NCBI RefSeq assembly: GCF_030230605.1
Contig: NZ_JASPDO010000020.1
Location: 1 to 51,735 of the forward strand
Origin: Brevibacterium sp. UMB1308A
Lineage (GTDB): Bacteria > Actinomycetota > Actinomycetes > Actinomycetales > Brevibacteriaceae
Reading direction: 5' to 3'
Length of the DNA stretch: 51,735 nucleotides
Made by a program: the position numbers and the translations under genes. Below are positions 16,638 to 22,993 of this stretch, piece after piece; position 1 is the first letter of the stretch, and each line of letters opens with the position of its first letter. The notes beneath the pieces were generated by a model. It ran no database searches and was not told the DNA's origin. It worked only from the letters and a program-made list of their open reading frames with translations.

Positions 16638-16886
16638 TTACTTCTGTTGGCCGGATCGGCAGGGGAATCCGATGCCCTCGAGTACCGCTTCGACGTAGGC
16701 TTTCGGGTTGGTGCTTGTCGACCGGTCGCCCCAAAGCAGCATCTTGTGGATGAGGGCTCCGGCGAGCTGACGGACGAGGTCGCGGGCGAAACCGTCATTC
16801 AGCGCGGTGGCGGCACGGTGGACGAACAGGTCGAGGATCGCCGTCAGCGGCCAGTCTTCCAGCGCAGGCTTCGTGGACACCCCCAT
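16638..16886 (-). pseudogene. C-terminal fragment of a TetR-family regulator
   Basis: The minus strand encodes LFVHRAATALNDGFARDLVR, then ALIHKMLLWGDR and a YVEAVLEGIGF end, which resembles the ligand-binding domain of TetR-type regulators. No helix-turn-helix part is joined to it; a candidate N-terminal piece on the same strand is at 17464-17275, separated by about 390 nt of unrecognised sequence. Confidence 0.5.
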
Positions 16887-17274
16887 CGCCGAGACTACGC
16901 GGAAGCTCGACCCGGCTGCGGTCGGAGCCGATGAGATGAACCCGGAGTACCGGCAGAAGCTCGAGCGCTTCTCGAAGCAATGCCTCCAGAGACCGAGCGC
17001 GACCGCAAGATGACGGAGATGATCGAGAAGGCCCGTCAGTAGCGTGCCCGGCAGCTTGGCTGTGCTCGGTCGAATTTGCGGCTGTCCGATTCCGACTTGC
17101 CCGAATCTTCGATCGTTGGGCAGGTGGTTGCAGAACGTCGCTTTTGCCCACGCTGGGGCGGGAGCGATTCAGCATCGTGGCGACTTCGCCGACATCATTC
17201 GCAACGAGCTCGTCGGCCCGGTTCCTGACAAGGTCGACCTAACCATAGCGTTCTGGTTCATGATCTAGACTAAA
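16887..17274. other. Unassigned decayed stretch
   Basis: No intact gene is seen. A plus-strand reading around 16925-17010 gives DEMNPEYRQKLERFSKQC, which looks like a real protein fragment of unknown family, and the rest has short frames broken by stops. It separates the two minus-strand TetR pieces and is probably debris from deletion or insertion. Confidence 0.4.
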
Positions 17275-17464
17275 CCGCTCCGCAGTCGTCCTCACCGTCG
17301 ACTGCGGCGTGCACTCCGTCCTTCGAGCCGTAGTGCCCGATGGCGAGGCTCGGTGAAACGCTAGCCTGCGTCGTGATGTCACGGACTGGGACCGCGTCGA
17401 GGCCTGCTGGAGCGAACAATCTAACGCCTCGTCCCTTGATTCTCACTTCGGATTGTGGTGACAC
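17275..17464 (-). pseudogene. N-terminal HTH fragment of a TetR-family regulator
   Basis: The minus strand encodes VRLFAPAGLDAVPVRDIT followed by ASVSPSLAIGHYGSKDGV, the helix-turn-helix pattern of TetR proteins (LFAxxGxxxxxVRDIxxxAGVSxxxxxxHFGSKxxL). The frame then ends within 8 codons after AAVDGE. It has no ligand domain attached, so it cannot be a working regulator. Confidence 0.6.
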
Positions 17465-17470
17465 GATCGT

Positions 17471-17481
17471 ACCGTTACGGT
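17471..17481. promoter_or_regulatory. Small palindrome before the plus-strand TetR fragment
   Basis: ACCGT-t-ACGGT at 17471-17481 is a perfect 5-bp inverted repeat, 7 nt before the ATG at 17488, and ACGATCGT at 17463-17470 is a second palindrome directly beside it. These may be an autoregulatory operator left from the original gene. Confidence 0.4.
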
Positions 17482-17487
17482 GGTGGC

Positions 17488-17862
17488 ATGCCGAAGCTGA
17501 CTGATCATGCCCGTCGCCGTGAGGAACTGGGCGATGCTGCCTGGCGGGTCCTGCTGAGGGACGGTGTTGGCCGGGTCTCGGTGCGCAACGTTGCCGCAGA
17601 GGCCGACCCGACGGTCAGTTCCCTGCGTCATGTCTTCGCGACCCAGGATGAGCTGCTGGTGTTCGCCCTGGAGCTGGTGCTCGAGAGGGTGCGCCGGCGC
17701 GTTGAGCCGTTGCTCCCTGTGACTGATCGCCGCGGAGTCGGGGCCGTTGCCTGCGAGTTCCTGCCGCTGAGTCCGGAGCGGTGGGCGGAGATGGAAGTCT
17801 ATTTGTCCCTGTTCATGGCGGTCGGCAAGAATCCTGAGCTCGCGCCGCACCGCGATCTGGCG
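17488..17862 (+). pseudogene. TetR-family regulator, C-terminally truncated
   Basis: About 125 residues fit a TetR regulator: HTH segment with AAWRVLLRDGVGRVSVRNVA and VSSLRHVFATQDELLVFAL, then the start of the ligand domain with RWAEMEVYLSLFMAVGKNPEL. After about 17862 the frame stays open by chance but runs through the reverse complement of another TetR fragment and then into the trmH remnant, ending at 18117. The natural C-terminus is gone, so function is doubtful. Confidence 0.65.
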
Positions 17863-18048
17863 CCCGGGCCCGCGCTGGTAGAATGCCTCGGCCAGTTCGG
17901 GGGACCGTTCGGCTTCGGCGATCACCGTGCGCCGCAGACGCACCAGCTCCGGGGTCATCACCAGCTTCAACTGGCCGCATGCCAAGACGAGCAGGTCACC
18001 GGAGAGATCGCCGGAGGCCTCCGTCCGCCTGATCTGCTCGGCGACGGC
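17850..18048 (-). pseudogene. Internal fragment of a further TetR-family regulator
   Basis: The minus strand encodes AVAEQIRRTEASGDLSGD, then LVMTPELVRLRRTVIAEAER and SPELAEAFYQRGPGRQIA, a pattern well known from TetR ligand domains. Its N-terminal half is missing exactly where trmH sequence begins at 18049-18052, and its end is cut near 17850 by the plus-strand TetR fragment. It marks the right edge of the island. Confidence 0.6.
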
Positions 18049-18051
18049 GTC

Positions 18052-18117
18052 GACTCCCTCAACGTCGCAGCCGCAGCTGCCGTCACCTGCTTCGCTCTCT
18101 CCCAAAATAAGGACTGA
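18052..18117 (+). pseudogene. Original 3' end of trmH beyond the island
   Basis: The sequence encodes DSLNVAAAAAVTCFALSQNKD and a TGA. DSLNVAAA is the conserved C-terminal motif of TrmH/SpoU enzymes and matches residues 272-279 of the present trmH. Only 3 nt separate it from the next gene, the tight spacing usual for the original operon. It is a displaced gene end and not expressed as an enzyme. Confidence 0.8.
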
Positions 18118-18120
18118 AAC

Positions 18121-18855
18121 GTGGAACAACTCGCCCAGCAACTCGAACAGGCCGCCATCACAGGGAAGGTGGCGACACCTCGAGAAATTAACCTCCTTCA
18201 CATCCACCGTTTTCTCGCAGGGGAGCGTCAGTTTGATTTTGGTGTGAAGCTGACCTGCGACTGGGACTATGACTCGGTGTTTCAGCTCATGGTGAACGCT
18301 TGCGGGATCGACGCCGACCCAGACTTCACAGAAGGCGTGGACACCATTTCCACCCAGCGGTGCATCGAACAATTAGACCTCATGCGCTCCGCCATCCAGG
18401 ACGTCGCCTCCCGAGGTGGTCGCATCCTGTTCGCGACCGGTCACCCCAGCGGGTTGCTGCCGGTGCACGTGCGCATGAGGGAATGGGCTGTGAGCCTGGG
18501 TGCGCGCACGGTTGAGCAGACTGACTTTGTACCCGTGGAGATCGGGGGAGATGCGCGCACAGTGCTGGGCGTGTGGGTGTGGCACCAGCACGGGGGACTC
18601 CCGCACACCCACCTGGCTGAACCCGCTCAGGCGGTGCTGGAACACGTAGAAACCCCTGATCTGGTGGTTGCCGATCACGGGTGGGCCGGTGCAACAGGAA
18701 GCGTCGGCATCCGCACCGTGGGGTTTGCCGACTGTAACGACCCGGCACTGTTTGTGGCCCAGGCTCAAGAACAGGTCGAGGTGTGTGTGCCCCTGGATGA
18801 CAACATTCCACCACACCTGTACGAACCACTCATCGATTACGTGTGCCGAAAATAA
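18121..18855 (+). CDS. Conserved actinobacterial protein, phosphatase-like in some annotations
   Basis: A 244-residue soluble protein. Visible blocks are DFGVKLTCDWDYDSVFQLM, GGRILFATGHPSGLLPVH, and VVADHGWAGATGSVGIRTVGFADCNDP near the C-terminus. I recall homologues being called phosphatases in actinobacteria, without firm evidence, so no reaction is assigned. The GTG start has AAGGA 9 nt upstream, lying inside the trmH remnant. Before the island arrived it directly followed trmH in an operon with the TSUP and ABC genes; it must now use another promoter, perhaps inside the island's right end. Confidence 0.7.
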   Translation: MEQLAQQLEQAAITGKVATPREINLLHIHRFLAGERQFDFGVKLTCDWDYDSVFQLMVNACGIDADPDFTEGVDTISTQRCIEQLDLMRSAIQDVASRGGRILFATGHPSGLLPVHVRMREWAVSLGARTVEQTDFVPVEIGGDARTVLGVWVWHQHGGLPHTHLAEPAQAVLEHVETPDLVVADHGWAGATGSVGIRTVGFADCNDPALFVAQAQEQVEVCVPLDDNIPPHLYEPLIDYVCRK

Positions 18856-18899
18856 CGCACCACGTGCTTGTTCAATGTGGAACTGAGCGCACATTCGGG

Positions 18900-18931
18900 T
18901 ATAGTTGGTTGCTGGCGTTTTACGCGCCAGC
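18900..18931 (+). promoter_or_regulatory. Promoter and leader hairpin before rpmE2
   Basis: A -10 like TATAGT is at 18900-18905. It is followed by a 7-bp hairpin, GCTGGCG (18911-18917) with CGCCAGC (18925-18931). The leader to the rpmE2 ATG is about 85 nt. I see no TGATAATGATTATCA-like Zur site. The hairpin may be a leader element or a weak stop for the upstream gene. Confidence 0.4.
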
Positions 18932-18997
18932 CATAAGAATTTGAGCACTGGCGGGCAACCCGGTTGCATCAGGGCTCTCGAGATTCAAAGGATCACC

Positions 18998-19255
18998 ATG
19001 AAAAAAGATATTCACCCGGAATACCGCCCGGTTGTGTTCAACGACCTGGCTTCTGGAACCAAGTTCTTCACGCGCTCGACTGTGAAGACCGAAAAGACCA
19101 TCGAATGGGAAGACGGTAACACCTACCCACTGGTCGACGTTGAAATTTCTTCGGCTTCGCACCCGTTCTACACCGGTAAGCAGCGCATCCTTGACTCCGC
19201 TGGACGCGTTGAGAAGTTCAAGGACCGTTACAAGGGCTTCGGAAAGCGCAAGTAA
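18998..19255 (+). CDS. rpmE2: Ribosomal protein L31, type B (zinc-free)
   Basis: An 85-residue ribosomal protein of the large subunit. It begins [16 protein letters not shown], has the type B insertion and [20 protein letters not shown], and lacks the CxxC zinc motif of type A L31. Type B forms replace the zinc form under zinc limitation in several bacteria. AAAGGAT precedes the ATG. Followed by a strong bidirectional terminator. Confidence 0.95.
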   Translation: MKKDIHPEYRPVVFNDLASGTKFFTRSTVKTEKTIEWEDGNTYPLVDVEISSASHPFYTGKQRILDSAGRVEKFKDRYKGFGKRK

Positions 19256-19274
19256 CACGTTTAACACGTTTAGC

Positions 19275-19310
19275 AATAATGGCCGGCACGTTCATGTGCC
19301 GGCCATTATT
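19275..19310. terminator. Bidirectional terminator between rpmE2 and the kinase gene
   Basis: AATAATGGCCGGCAC and GTGCCGGCCATTATT form a perfect 15-bp stem with a 6-nt loop. The A/T-rich ends of the stem act as tails on both strands, fitting the convergent genes on either side. Confidence 0.85.
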
Positions 19311-19323
19311 GTGTGTTGCGCGC

Positions 19324-20154
19324 TTACAGTGTGCGCGCTTCCACGGTGATGCTGTCCGTGGGTTGGGTGCGCCATGCGCAGTGGAGCAAAGAGCGCACGC
19401 CGGTCGCGTTCTCAATTGAGGCGGCAATGCCGTGCGCAATTTTTTCCTTCGCCGAGGTCGCCGCGACTACCAGGTCCAGTCCGGTTGCCAGCCCGGCGGC
19501 AATCGAGGACGCGAACGAGCAACCGGCCCCGTTGACCAGGTGGTTGTTGACCTTGGTGGTCGACAGTTCGGTGACAGTGGTTCCGTCGAAGATGACGTCG
19601 ACCGCGGTGGGTCCGTCGAGGCGAGCGCCACCCTTGACGATCACGTTCTGTGCGCCCTTGCTGTGCAGTGTGCGCGCTGCTTCGACCATGTCGTCGACAC
19701 TGTTCAAGGACTCCGCTCCCACCAGGGTGGCCGCTTCTTCGAGGTTGGGGGTGATCACGGTGGCGTGCGGCACGAGTTTTTCTAAGAACAGGTCTTTGAG
19801 GTCCACCATGGTGCCTGCGCCCTTACATACCAGGACCGGGTCAAACACGTACGGGATGTGTGCCTTTTCGATGTGGTCGGCTAGGACCAGTGCGTTGTCG
19901 ACGGATCCCAGCATGCCGGACTTGATGACGTCGAAGGAGTGAACGCCCAGGACCGAGGTGAGCTGGCGCGCAACGATGTCTTCGTCGACGAACTCGATTT
20001 CGTGAACGAAGTCCTTGTCAGGGTTGAACGTCACGATGCAGGTCTCGACAGTGGAGCCAAAAACTCCGTACTCTTCGAACATTTTGAGGTCTGCGGAGAG
20101 TCCTGCTCCTCCGGAAACATCGAGACCGGCAAATGTGAGCGCGCGGTGTGTCAT
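19324..20154 (-). CDS. ThiD/PdxK-type kinase (hydroxymethylpyrimidine or pyridoxal kinase)
   Basis: A 276-residue ribokinase-fold enzyme of the ThiD group. It begins with the GLDVSGGAGLSADLKMFEEYG substrate loop, has DPVLVCKGAG in the middle, TPNLEEAATL, and ends with the anion-hole motif VNGAGCSFASSIAAGLA. In Gram-positive bacteria this GAGC form includes pyridoxamine/pyridoxal kinases as well as pyrimidine kinases, and the sequence does not let me choose. AGGAGG stands 4 nt before the ATG. Three GTGAACG repeats lie in its leader. Confidence 0.83.
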   Translation of the reverse strand: MTHRALTFAGLDVSGGAGLSADLKMFEEYGVFGSTVETCIVTFNPDKDFVHEIEFVDEDIVARQLTSVLGVHSFDVIKSGMLGSVDNALVLADHIEKAHIPYVFDPVLVCKGAGTMVDLKDLFLEKLVPHATVITPNLEEAATLVGAESLNSVDDMVEAARTLHSKGAQNVIVKGGARLDGPTAVDVIFDGTTVTELSTTKVNNHLVNGAGCSFASSIAAGLATGLDLVVAATSAKEKIAHGIAASIENATGVRSLLHCAWRTQPTDSITVEARTL

Positions 20155-20168
20155 GGGTCCTCCTGTGA

Positions 20169-20195
20169 GTGAACGTGTGAACGATTACGTGAACG
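20169..20195. repeat. Three GTGAACG repeats in the kinase leader
   Basis: GTGAACG occurs at 20169-20175, 20177-20183 and 20189-20195 (CGTTCAC on the transcribed minus strand), between a -10 like TAGAAT (20209-20204) and the start of the kinase gene. Tandem heptamers of this sort may be a regulator site; none is recognised. Confidence 0.45.
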
Positions 20196-20256
20196 TGCAG
20201 ATTCTATATGAGCGGCCGGTTCTGTGTGGCCGGTTGTGTAATGAGCTACCAGCGGG

Positions 20257-20724
20257 CTATTTTCCGCCTGGATACCCCAACTGTCGCCATGCTTCGTAGG
20301 TGGCAATGGATGCTGAATTCGCCAGGTTCAAGCTTCGTCTGCCTTCCAACATGGGAATGCGGACAGCCAGGTCCACGTGCGGGTCTTCTGCCACCTCGGC
20401 GGGCAACCCTGTGGACTCTTTTCCGAACAGTAGAACGTCGTCGGAGGTGTACTCCACGGTGTCGAAAGTCTGAGTGGTGTGCGTGGTAAACGCGATGACG
20501 CGCTTGTGCCCGAGTTCCTCCCACAGGTGCTCGATTGTGGGGTGAACGGTGACATGCGCCAGATCGTGATAGTCCAGCCCCGCTCGGCGGAGTTTTGCGT
20601 CACTGAGGTCAAATCCCAAGGGCTCAACAAGGTGTAGGTGCGCACCTGTTACGGCCGCTAAACGGATGGCGTTTCCGGTGTTGCCGGGAATTTCTGGGGT
20701 GTGAAACACGATCTGAATGGGCAT
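20257..20724 (-). CDS. trmL: tRNA (cytidine(34)-2'-O)-methyltransferase TrmL
   Basis: A 155-residue minimal SPOUT enzyme that methylates the wobble ribose of tRNA-Leu species. Family motifs are PEIPGNTGNAIRLAA at residues 10-24, LFGKESTGLP near 99-108, and IPMLEGRRSLNLANSASI near the C-terminus. No ribosome binding site is seen; TAGGAT (20736-20731) lies 6 nt before the ATG, so the message is probably leaderless. It is divergent from imuA, whose control region it shares. Confidence 0.92.
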   Translation of the reverse strand: MPIQIVFHTPEIPGNTGNAIRLAAVTGAHLHLVEPLGFDLSDAKLRRAGLDYHDLAHVTVHPTIEHLWEELGHKRVIAFTTHTTQTFDTVEYTSDDVLLFGKESTGLPAEVAEDPHVDLAVRIPMLEGRRSLNLANSASIATYEAWRQLGYPGGK

Positions 20725-20763
20725 GGTGCAATCCTAATCCTGTTGCTGACAAACCTTGCATAC

Positions 20764-20781
20764 ATCGAACATATGTTCGAT
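20764..20781. promoter_or_regulatory. LexA (SOS) box at the start of the mutasome operon
   Basis: ATCGAACATATGTTCGAT is a perfect 18-bp palindrome whose core TCGAAC-N4-GTTCGA is the actinobacterial SOS box. It overlaps the first possible start codon of imuA (20773) and adjoins a -10 like TACTGT (20781-20786). Confidence 0.93.
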
Positions 20782-21426
20782 ACTGTTTGTGTGTCTGCTC
20801 TGCGTGATTTCCATAAGCTCCGCAGCCTCCCGGGCGTGCGTACCGCGGGGGACCTGGCTACGTCACGGCCAGTGTTCCCCGTGCACGGTGCGCTGCCTTC
20901 GGTATTTTCCCGAGGTGGTTTACGGCGAGGCGACATCACGCAGATTGTGGGGACGCACGGGTTTTCGGTCGCGTTGGCAGTCGTGTCGCAAGCAACACAG
21001 GAACGCCACTGGTGCGCCAGTTTAGGGGTGGGCGTTCCCGCAGTTGCCGCTCTGAGTGACTTCAACATTGCGCTGGACCACTATGTGAATGTTGCCGTTG
21101 AACCGGGTGACACTGTGCAGGCCCTGTCGATTCTGATCGACACGTTCGCCATCGTCATTACACAGCCGGTGCAGATGAGCCCGGGGCAGCGTTCCCGCCT
21201 TCACAGTAAAGTGCGCGAAAAGAACATGTCACTGATTGTTCTGCGCGACTTTCCCCACGCAGGGGAGAAACTCACTGTTTCTGAGCCACAGTGGGAAGGA
21301 ATCGACCACGGTTCTGGCCACCTCACCGGTTATTCGGTACACGTGGCAAACCCAGCCGCGGGCGGTATGCGCATCGAACTCCCTGGCGCGGAACGCGCGT
21401 CATCGCAGGTGATTCGCCTTGTCTGA
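20773..21426 (+). CDS. imuA: ImuA'-type mutasome protein
   Basis: RecA-fold-like partner in damage-induced mutagenesis. About 217 residues with LRRGDITQIVG early, a central SILIDTFAIVITQP beta-strand region and a C-terminal basic tail. The family link rests on similarity to ImuA' proteins and on its place before imuB and dnaE2. The start is uncertain: the ATG at 20773 is inside the LexA box, and a GTG at 20791 lies just behind the TACTGT -10 and could be a leaderless start. The stop overlaps imuB by 8 nt. Confidence 0.82.
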   Translation: MFDTVCVSALRDFHKLRSLPGVRTAGDLATSRPVFPVHGALPSVFSRGGLRRGDITQIVGTHGFSVALAVVSQATQERHWCASLGVGVPAVAALSDFNIALDHYVNVAVEPGDTVQALSILIDTFAIVITQPVQMSPGQRSRLHSKVREKNMSLIVLRDFPHAGEKLTVSEPQWEGIDHGSGHLTGYSVHVANPAAGGMRIELPGAERASSQVIRLV

Positions 21427-22993
21427 GGGTGCGCGTACTCTGGTTCTCACGGTCCCTGACTGGCCAGCGCTTGCGGTGACACTCCGAGAAGACATCAACG
21501 TGAGCGAACCCGTCATAGTTGTGCGGGCAGGCGTTGTATATGCGGCTAACGCGCATGCCAGAAAACACGGTGTTGTACGTGGAATGAACACGCGGAGCGC
21601 GCAACTACGGTGTCCGCACGCGCACGTGTACCCGTTCGACCTGGACCGTGACCACCAAGAATTTGCTACCGCCGTGACTGTTCTGGACAAGCTGGTAGCA
21701 CGCTTCAGCCTGTTTCACCCCGGAACTGTCACGATCCCTGTTTCGTCCCTTGAACGCACATATGAAAACGAAGAACATGCTGTACACGACCTGCTGACAG
21801 AACTCATCGATGCAACCGGATGGGAAGTTTTTACCGGAATTGCCGATACCCCGTTCGCCGCCCTTTTAGCAGCGGACTCGCAAACCCGCGTCGAACCTGG
21901 GGCCACGGGGAAGTTTTTAGCGCCGTTGAGTGTCGACCGGTTACGACTCGTGGACACCCAGTTCACTCCGCTCACCGTTCTTTTGCACCGGTTAGGAATC
22001 GACCGGCTGGGCCAGTTAGCTACCCTGCCACGCACCCAGGTCTACACCCGGTTTGGAGAAACAGGAGCACGTGCCTGGCTTCTTGCCTCCGGGCACACTT
22101 ATGAGCTTCCCCAAGAGCATGTGCGCGCCCGTGACTTCACTGTCAGCGGATCCCTGGAGCCACCCACAGGTAGGCTCGACGTCATTTCATTTAAAGCACG
22201 CGAACTGGCCACAGACTTTGTGGACCATATCCGGGAGTCCGGTCTGGTCTGCACACACGTGCGCATCGTGTTGCACGCGTCCAGTCACACATATGAGCGC
22301 ACATGGCACTTAGACACGCTCACCGAAACCGCACTGGCCGACCGTGTACGCTGGCAGGCCGCCGGATGGCAAGGGTCACGCACAGAAAAAGCCCCGCACG
22401 CAGAAGACAGCGATGTCCGGGATACCAGTGATGTCAGCGATGACAATGGCGACGGCGTGCACCGCATCGAGTTCTACGCACAAGAACTCGTCGCCCCCTT
22501 ACGCGCACAGTCGAACCTTTTTGCTCCACACACCGACGACGTCAGTGCCGCGCTTGAACGCATCCAAGGACTCTTCGGGATCGAAGCGGTGAGTACACCA
22601 GGCCTGCAGGGAGGGCGATCACCCGAAGAAACGAACCTGTGGACCCCCTGGAGGCACAGCACTGAACCCACCCGCGACCCCCAGGCGCCATGGCCCGGAG
22701 CCCTGCCACCACCTCGGCCCACCCTGGTAGAAAACACGCCAGTAGACCTTCTCAACGAATACGGTGAGCAGGTTGTTGCCAGACCCGCCGGGCTGGACAG
22801 TACCCCGCGAATTCTCCGCACCCGGGAGGGCACGCAGGCTGTCACCAATTTTTCTTCCGCCTGGCCCGTGGACACACAGTGGTGGGGCGAACACCAGTAC
22901 CACGTGCGGTGCCAAATTGTGACTGAAACCGGCGAAGCGTATGTGCTGTGCAAAGAAGCCGGGCAATGGGCCATCGTGGGAAGGTACGCGTAA
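21419..22993 (+). CDS. imuB: ImuB, inactive Y-family polymerase of the mutasome
   Basis: A 524-residue Y-family DNA polymerase homologue thought to act as the adaptor that joins DnaE2 and the sliding clamp. The fold is seen as RKHGVVRGMNTRSAQLRCP in the fingers/palm region and LHRLGIDRLGQLATLP in the helix-hairpin-helix part. The palm begins VLTVPDWPALAV, where active polymerases have catalytic acids, in line with the inactive state of ImuB. It starts with TTG overlapping imuA by 8 nt and its TAA overlaps the dnaE2 ATG (TAATG). An acidic insert lies near residues 320-345. Confidence 0.88.
   Translation: MSEGARTLVLTVPDWPALAVTLREDINVSEPVIVVRAGVVYAANAHARKHGVVRGMNTRSAQLRCPHAHVYPFDLDRDHQEFATAVTVLDKLVARFSLFHPGTVTIPVSSLERTYENEEHAVHDLLTELIDATGWEVFTGIADTPFAALLAADSQTRVEPGATGKFLAPLSVDRLRLVDTQFTPLTVLLHRLGIDRLGQLATLPRTQVYTRFGETGARAWLLASGHTYELPQEHVRARDFTVSGSLEPPTGRLDVISFKARELATDFVDHIRESGLVCTHVRIVLHASSHTYERTWHLDTLTETALADRVRWQAAGWQGSRTEKAPHAEDSDVRDTSDVSDDNGDGVHRIEFYAQELVAPLRAQSNLFAPHTDDVSAALERIQGLFGIEAVSTPGLQGGRSPEETNLWTPWRHSTEPTRDPQAPWPGALPPPRPTLVENTPVDLLNEYGEQVVARPAGLDSTPRILRTREGTQAVTNFSSAWPVDTQWWGEHQYHVRCQIVTETGEAYVLCKEAGQWAIVGRYA

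Larger units (their letters stand above)
8178..18051. mobile_element. Copper-resistance genomic island inserted in trmH
   Basis: About 9.9 kb of GC-rich DNA, with GAG and GGC/GCC-rich codon use unlike the flanks, separates the present trmH 3' end from the remnant of the original one. It contains two copper operons, a metallochaperone set and, at the right, decayed genes. No integrase, resolvase, transposase or insertion-sequence repeat is visible. The left limit is uncertain: the coding composition already changes near 7650 inside trmH, so the transferred segment may begin there. The right limit is 18048-18052, where a minus-strand TetR fragment meets trmH sequence. The gap 8178-8335 shows no gene. 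Confidence 0.72.

Noticed and set aside
8178..18051. Integrase, transposase or insertion-sequence genes on the island
   Set aside because: I looked for recombinase catalytic motifs and terminal repeats on both strands and saw none; the mechanism of insertion is therefore left open.
17455..18117. Plus-strand 220-codon frame as a complete TetR regulator
   Set aside because: Only the first 125 codons after 17488 fit the family. The rest is the antisense of another fragment plus the trmH remnant.
17443..18372. Minus-strand frame of 309 codons as one protein
   Set aside because: It passes through the antisense of the 18121 gene, then a TetR fragment, then the antisense of another TetR piece. Only residues about 109-175 look like protein.
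18856..18997. Zur operator before rpmE2
   Set aside because: Type B L31 genes are often under Zur, but no AT-rich dyad of the known type is present here.
20155..20256. TPP riboswitch before the ThiD/PdxK-type kinase
   Set aside because: The conserved CTGAGA and related segments are absent and the leader is too short.
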